Shown: positions 58,941 to 64,000 of the stretch, piece by piece
How the letters are laid out: each line of letters opens with the position of its first letter
Position numbering within the stretch: the first letter of the stretch is position 1
Assembly (NCBI GenBank): GCA_963781215.1
Contig: CAWAFE010000013.1
Coordinates: 1-64,000 of the forward strand
Direction of reading: 5' to 3'
DNA length: 64,000 nucleotides
DNA from: AP-15 sp963781215
GTDB lineage: Bacteria; Pseudomonadota; Alphaproteobacteria; ATCC43930; CGMCC-115725
The notes under the pieces: model-generated
The model's input: only the letters and a program-made list of their open reading frames with translations
Told to the model about the DNA's origin: nothing
The model's database searches: none
Made by a program: the position numbers and the translations under genes

Positions 58941-60677
58941 ATGACCATGTCTGGATGGGTCCAGATCGGGCTGTTCGGCATCATCGTCATTGCGCTGACA
59001 CGGCCGTTCGGCGGTTACATGACGCGGGTATTCGCCGGCGACAAGACGATTCTATCTCCGGTTCTGCGGCCAGTCGAACGCGCGATCTATTGGTGCTGCG
59101 GTGTCGACGAGAAGGAGGACCAGCATTGGCTGACCTATGCCGTCGCGATGCTGCTCTTCAGCATCGTCGGCTTCCTCACTTTGTACGCCTTGCAGCGTGT
59201 GCAGTGGTATCTGCCGTTTAATCCACAGGGTCAGACCGGGGTCGAGCAGAGTAGCGCCTTCAACACCTCAGTGAGTTTCGTCACCAACACCAACTGGCAG
59301 TCCTACGTGCCGGAAACGACGATGGGCTACCTCGTGCAGATGGCCGGGCTGACCGTGCACAACTTCGTCTCGGCGGCGACCGGCATCGCACTGGCGTTGG
59401 CGCTGATTCGTGGCTTTTCCCGGCGCGAGGCGAGGGCTATCGGCAATTTCTGGGTCGATCTGACCCGCGCTACGCTCTATGTCCTACTGCCGATTTCGAT
59501 CGTGGTCGCGCTTTTCTATGTCTGGCAGGGCGTGCCGCAGAATTTGGGCGCCTATGTCGATGCGACGACCCTCGAAGGCGCCAAGCAGACATTGGCGCAA
59601 GGTCCGATCGCCTCGCAGGAAGCCATCAAGGAGCTTGGCACCAATGGCGGCGGGTTTTTGAACGCCAACTCGTCGCACCCCTACGAAAACCCGACGCCCC
59701 TCAGCAATTTGATCCAGCTGATCACGATCTTCTCGATCGGCGCGGCCTTAACCAACGTGCTCGGCCGCATGGTCGGAGACGAGCGCCAAGGCTGGGCAAT
59801 TTTCGCGGCCATGGGTTTGCTGTTTCTCGGCGGGGTGACAACCGCCTATTGGTCGGAGGCGAACGGCAATCCCGCTTTCGCCGCCTTCAACGTCAATTCC
59901 ACGCATAGCGAAATGCAAGCGGGCGGCAACATGGAGGGCAAGGAGGTGCGCTTTGGCCCCGCCCTCTCGGCACTCTACGCGACCGTCACGACAGACACCT
60001 CCTGCGGCGCCGTCAATTCGATGCACGACAGCTTCCTGCCGATCGGCGGCATGGTGCCCCTCGTCAATATCCAGCTCGGCGAGGTGATCTTCGGTGGCGT
60101 CGGCTCGGGTCTCTACGGCATGCTGGCCTTTGCCATCGTGGCGATGTTCGTGGCCGGTCTGATGGTGGGGCGCACACCCGAATATCTCGGCAAAAAGCTC
60201 GAGTCGAAGGAGGTCAAGATGACCATCCTCGCGCTGTTGAGCCTGCCGCTATCGATCCTCGGTTGGACTGCATTAGCCACTGTCCTGCCGGACGGGCTCG
60301 CCGGCCCCGCCAATACCGGTCCGCACGGCTTTTCGGAGATCCTCTATGCCTATACATCGGGCACCGGCAATAACGGCAGCGCGTTTGCGGGAATTTCGGC
60401 GAACACGCTCTTCTACAATACGACGATCGCGGGTGCGATGCTGATCGGGCGGTTCATTATGGTCATCCCGCTCTTGGCGGTAGCCGGATCGCTGGCGCAG
60501 AAGAAGCTTATTCCCCCGTCAGCCGGGACCTTCCCAACGAACCGGCCACTCTTTGTGGGACTGCTCGTCGGCGTCGTGCTGATCATCGGTGGGCTTACTT
60601 TCTTCCCAGCCGTGGCGTTGGGGCCGGTGACGGAGCAGGTTGCGATGAACCAGGGCAAGCTTTTCGCGGCCCCGTGA
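58941..60677 (+). CDS. kdpA: Potassium-transporting ATPase subunit KdpA
   Basis: 578 residues, about ten helices. Selectivity-filter-like loops: AFNTSVSFVTNTNWQ, ELGTNGGGFLNANSSHPYEN, TTDTSCGAVNSMHDSFLPIG and YTSGTGNNGSAFAGISANT. Complete. Forms the K+-binding channel-like subunit. Confidence 0.97.
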   Translation: MTMSGWVQIGLFGIIVIALTRPFGGYMTRVFAGDKTILSPVLRPVERAIYWCCGVDEKEDQHWLTYAVAMLLFSIVGFLTLYALQRVQWYLPFNPQGQTGVEQSSAFNTSVSFVTNTNWQSYVPETTMGYLVQMAGLTVHNFVSAATGIALALALIRGFSRREARAIGNFWVDLTRATLYVLLPISIVVALFYVWQGVPQNLGAYVDATTLEGAKQTLAQGPIASQEAIKELGTNGGGFLNANSSHPYENPTPLSNLIQLITIFSIGAALTNVLGRMVGDERQGWAIFAAMGLLFLGGVTTAYWSEANGNPAFAAFNVNSTHSEMQAGGNMEGKEVRFGPALSALYATVTTDTSCGAVNSMHDSFLPIGGMVPLVNIQLGEVIFGGVGSGLYGMLAFAIVAMFVAGLMVGRTPEYLGKKLESKEVKMTILALLSLPLSILGWTALATVLPDGLAGPANTGPHGFSEILYAYTSGTGNNGSAFAGISANTLFYNTTIAGAMLIGRFIMVIPLLAVAGSLAQKKLIPPSAGTFPTNRPLFVGLLVGVVLIIGGLTFFPAVALGPVTEQVAMNQGKLFAAP

Positions 60678-60705
60678 TCTTCGTGGTTCCCAAGGAACAA
60701 TCGAC

Positions 60706-62882
60706 ATGACCGACATCTCGCCCATCATGATCGGCTCGCCGGAGACCGGGCTCTACAAGCGTCAGCTCCGGCCATTGTCGATCTTTGACCGTTCGCTGAT
60801 CGTACCGGCAATCGGCGCCTCGTTCCGCAAACTCGATCCGCGCACTTTGGTCAAGAACCCGGTCATGTTCTGCGTCGAGACCGTCGCGGCATTGACGACG
60901 ATATTCTTCCTCCGTGACCTGATCGTTGGCGGCGGCACAGCGATCGGCACGAACGCGGCGTTCTCGGGTCAGATCACTCTGTGGCTGTGGTTCACCGTGC
61001 TCTTTGCCAATTTCGCCGAGGCCGTGGCCGAGGGGCGCGGCAAGGCACAGGCCGACGCGTTGCGCCGTACCCGGACCGAGACCAAGGCAAAACGGCTGGA
61101 AGCCGCCCAGTCGCGCCACTTCGATCTCGTCGACGCAGTCGCACTCAAGCCCGGTGATCTCGTGCTGGTCGAGGCGGGCGATCTGGTCCCGAGCGACGGC
61201 GAGGTCGTTGAGGGTGTGGCCTCGGTCGACAAATCGGCGATTACCGGGGAATCAGCGCCCGTCATCCGCGAGAGCGGCGGCGACCGCTCGGCCGTGACCG
61301 GCGGCACCCGAGTTACTTCGGACTGGCTCAGGGTCCGGATCACCGCGGCGCAGGGCTCGACTTTTCTCGACCGGATGATCGCGCTCGTCGAGGGCGCGGT
61401 GCGGCAGAAGACACCGAACGAGATCGCGCTGAACATCCTGCTCGCCGGCATGACGCTGATATTCGTCTTTGCCACCGTCACGATCCCGAGCTTCGCCTCT
61501 TATGCAGGGGGGGCGGTGTCGGTCGTCGTCCTCATCGCGCTCTTCGTGACGCTTATTCCGACGACGATCGGCGCGCTGTTGTCGGCGATCGGCATCGCCG
61601 GCATGGACCGGCTGGTGCGCTTCAACGTGCTGGCCATGTCGGGCCGCGCGGTCGAGGCGGCCGGAGACGTGGACACCCTGCTCCTCGACAAGACCGGCAC
61701 GATCACCCTCGGCAACCGGCAAGCGACCGAGTTTATTGCTCTGCCTGAGGTCGACGAGGGCGAACTTGCCGATGCCGCCCAGCTCGCCTCGCTGTCCGAC
61801 GAGACGCCGGAAGGCCGCTCGATCGTGGTCCTGGCCAAGGAGAAATATGCGCTACGCGGGCGCGAGATGGCGCCGCTCAATGCGCGCTTCGTGCCGTTCT
61901 CAGCCCAGACACGAATGAGTGGCATCAATGTCGATGGGGTCTCGATCCGCAAGGGGGCAGTCAATTCGATCATCGCTTTTGCCGAAGGCGGCACCACCGG
62001 TCCCTTGTGGCGCAATGGGGCCAAGGAGGCACATGCAGCGCTGCGTGCCGCCCCGATCTCCGATGCGGTGCGACAGACGATTGCCCTCGGCGAGCGCATC
62101 TCAAGAGAGGGCGGCACGCCGCTCGCCGTCGCCAAGGACGGGCGGCTGCTTGGGCGTGATCCATCTGAAGGACATCGTCAAAGGCGGCATCCGTGATCGC
62201 TTCGCCGAATTACGGCAGATGGGTATCCGCACCGTGATGATCACTGGCGACAACCCGCTGACCGCGGCCGCGATCGCCGCCGAAGTCCGGCGTCGACGAT
62301 TTCCTCGCTCAGGCGACGCCGGAGAACAAGCTCGAGCTGATCCGCGAGGAGCAGGCAAAGGGCAAGCTCGTCGCGATGTGCGGCGACGGCACCAACGACG
62401 CGCCGGCGCTCGCCCAGGCCGATGTCGGTGTCGCCATGAACACAGGAACGATGGCGGCGCGCGAAGCCGGCAACATGGTCGATCTCGACAGCGATCCGAC
62501 CAAGCTGATCGAGATCGTCGCGATCGGCAAGCAATTGCTGATGACGCGCGGTGCGCTGACCACTTTCTCGATTGCCAACGACGTCGCGAAATATTTCGCG
62601 ATCATCCCGGCGATGTTCGTCGCGTTCTACCCCGAGCTCGGTGTCCTCAACGTGATGCATCTGCAAACGCCGCAGAGTGCCATCCTGTCGGCGATCATCT
62701 TCAACGCGCTGATCATCATCGCGCTCATCCCGTTGAGCTTGCGCGGTGTCACCTACCGGCCTGCGGGCGCTGCGGCGCTTCTGCGCCGGAATTTGCTGAT
62801 CTATGGCATCGGCGGGCTCATCGTGCCGTTCATCGGCATCAAGCTGATCGATCTCGCCGTCACCGCCATCGGTCTTGCCTGA
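60706..62882 (+). CDS. kdpB: Potassium-transporting ATPase ATP-binding subunit KdpB, two frameshifts
   Basis: P-type ATPase, about 725 residues after repair. The phosphorylated aspartate is in LLDKTGTITLGNR; SGEs-like GESAPVIRESGGDRSAVTGG is the A domain. The first break is at 62152-62154 (TGGGCG for TGGCG), after GRLLG, where VIHLKDIVKGGIRDRFAELR continues; the second at 62286 (an extra T in GAAGTCCGG), after which AGVDDFLAQATPENKLELIR is expected and MCGDGTNDAPALAQADVGVA follows to the stop at 62882. All catalytic parts are present, so both are probably read errors. Confidence 0.94.
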
Positions 62883-62893
62883 GGATTGCATCC

Positions 62894-63496
62894 ATGCTGC
62901 GACAAATCCGTCCCGCGATCATGATGATCGTCGTCATGACGATCATCACCGGGCTTGTCTATCCCCTCGGCATGACCGGGATCGCTCAGCTGCTATTCTA
63001 CGATCAGGCCAATGGCAGCCTGATCAAAAAGGATGACGGCACGGTAATCGGCTCCAGGCTGATCGGCCAGAACTTCACCGACGACAAATATTTCCACGGC
63101 CGCCCCTCCGCCACCACCGAGCCCGATCCGAAGGATCCGACGAAGACGGTTTCTGTCCCCTATGCCGCCGACAATTCGGCTGGCTCGAACCTCGGCCCGA
63201 CGAGCCAGGCGCTGATCGACCGCGTCAAGGATGATGCGGCGAAGCTCAAGGAGGAGAACCCGTCGACGCCGATTCCGGTGGATCTCGTGACGACCTCAGC
63301 CAGCGGTCTCGATCCCGACATCACCCCCGCTGCGGCAGAATTTCAGGTACCGCGCGTGGCGAAGGCACGCAACCTGCCGGAAGCGAAGGTCCGAGCTCTC
63401 GTTGCCGAAATGAACAATGATCGGTTGCTCGGTATCCTTGGCGAACGTCGGCTCAATGTCCTCGCGTTGAACATCGCACTCGATCAACTGCGCTGA
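62894..63496 (+). CDS. kdpC: Potassium-transporting ATPase subunit KdpC
   Basis: 200 residues. One N-terminal helix MMIVVMTIITGLVYPLGMTG, then GSRLIGQNFTDDKYFHGRPS, SAGSNLGPTSQALIDRVKDD and RLNVLALNIALDQ. Complete. Starts 11 bases after kdpB. Confidence 0.96.
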   Translation: MLRQIRPAIMMIVVMTIITGLVYPLGMTGIAQLLFYDQANGSLIKKDDGTVIGSRLIGQNFTDDKYFHGRPSATTEPDPKDPTKTVSVPYAADNSAGSNLGPTSQALIDRVKDDAAKLKEENPSTPIPVDLVTTSASGLDPDITPAAAEFQVPRVAKARNLPEAKVRALVAEMNNDRLLGILGERRLNVLALNIALDQLR

Positions 63497-63523
63497 CGCC
63501 CGGGAATGGGTTAGACTGACCGC

Positions 63524-64000
63524 ATGGCGGAGCGCGAGGGAAGACCGTCACCGGAGGCGTTGCTCGCTGCGGCGAAACAGGAGGGCCGCGGCCGCCTGAA
63601 GATCTTTCTCGGTGCGGCACCGGGGGTCGGCAAGACGTACGAGATGCTGTTGTCGGCTCAGGCCAAACAGCGCGACGGCGTCGATGTCGTCGTTGGCGTC
63701 GTTGAGCCGCATGGCCGGCGGGAGACCGAGGCGTTGATAGACGGCCTCGAAGTGGTTCCCCGCCAACAGGTCGAATATAAGGGCCATATTCTGGCCGAGA
63801 TGGACCTCGACGCAATCCTGAGACGCCGCCCACAGCTCGTGCTCGTCGACGAGCTGGCCCATACCAACGCCCCGGGCAGCCGACATCCCAAGCGCTATCT
63901 CGACGTCGAGGAGCTGATCGCCGCCGGGATCGATGTTTTCGCCACGCTTAATATCCAGCACGTCGAGAGCCTGAACGACATTATCGCCCGGATCACCCGG
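63524..64000 (+). CDS. kdpD: Sensor kinase KdpD, N-terminal part, cut by window end
   Basis: 159 codons to the end of the window with no stop. RLKIFLGAAPGVGKTYEMLL holds the Walker A of the KdpD N-terminal domain; VLVDELAHTNAPGSRHPKRY and FATLNIQHVESLNDIIARIT are universal in KdpD. The sensor and kinase domains lie beyond the window. It probably controls the upstream kdpFABC with KdpE. Confidence 0.96.
   Translation, partial: MAEREGRPSPEALLAAAKQEGRGRLKIFLGAAPGVGKTYEMLLSAQAKQRDGVDVVVGVVEPHGRRETEALIDGLEVVPRQQVEYKGHILAEMDLDAILRRRPQLVLVDELAHTNAPGSRHPKRYLDVEELIAAGIDVFATLNIQHVESLNDIIARITR

Overview
The window is GC-rich chromosomal DNA that looks alphaproteobacterial, probably Rhodospirillales or Hyphomicrobiales-like. 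Pointers are an Rrf2-sufB-sufC-sufD-sufS-sufU-sufT operon, an HpnK/ChbG deacetylase, Tat-dependent solute-binding proteins, an isovaleryl-CoA dehydrogenase, and dispersed GCGAAGCAATC-type repeats. This placement is inference from gene content; no rRNA is present.

Layout. (1) 1-10.9 kb, + strand: a storage-carbon module of phosphoketolase, class I aldolase, histidine phosphatase, glycogen phosphorylase, phosphoglucomutase, polyphosphate kinase 2 and 4-alpha-glucanotransferase. Together these could turn glycogen into glucose phosphates and acetyl phosphate, with a polyphosphate link. (2) 10.6-14.4 kb: a scar. A decayed Mla-type lipid transport operon (lipoprotein, mlaD, mlaF, mlaE) lies between two nearly identical copies of the malQ 3' end. 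An IS21-type istB tail and IS right end abut the second copy. (3) 14.6-18 kb: tRNA-Glu, yajQ, an epimerase, a glycosyltransferase and a DUF423 protein. (4) 18-28.6 kb, - strand: one Dpp-type peptide importer (B, C, D, F) fed by four tandem paralogous binding proteins. (5) 29-36.4 kb, - strand: the suf operon, with a 25-base palindrome just before its Rrf2 regulator and two unexpected small genes between sufB and sufC. (6) 36.4-43 kb: a two-component system, HpnK-like deacetylase, a scrambled membrane-protein gene, arylamine N-acetyltransferase and a secreted ABM-like protein. (7) 43.2-45.1 kb: a complete group II intron. (8) 45.5-50.5 kb: rarA, lipB, tRNA-Leu, ivd, a RidA-like gene, an Uma2 remnant and a PLP dehydratase. 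(9) 50.7-58.4 kb: a DUF3604 protein with three Tat-type binding proteins and an ABC membrane domain that lacks an ATPase. (10) 58.7-64 kb: kdpF-A-B-C-D, with a 27-codon gene in front and kdpD cut by the window end.

Reading quality matters here. Outside the Mla scar I find fourteen single-base frameshifts, and every one is an insertion. Five are the same event, GACTC read as GAACTC. Most of the others lengthen a short G/C run. They hit genes expected to be intact (glgP, lipB, kdpB, phosphoketolase), so consensus error is the likeliest cause, perhaps linked to GANTC methylation. The aldolase (14-base deletion), the Mla genes, the IS21 remnant, the Uma2 fragment and the scrambled membrane protein look like real decay.
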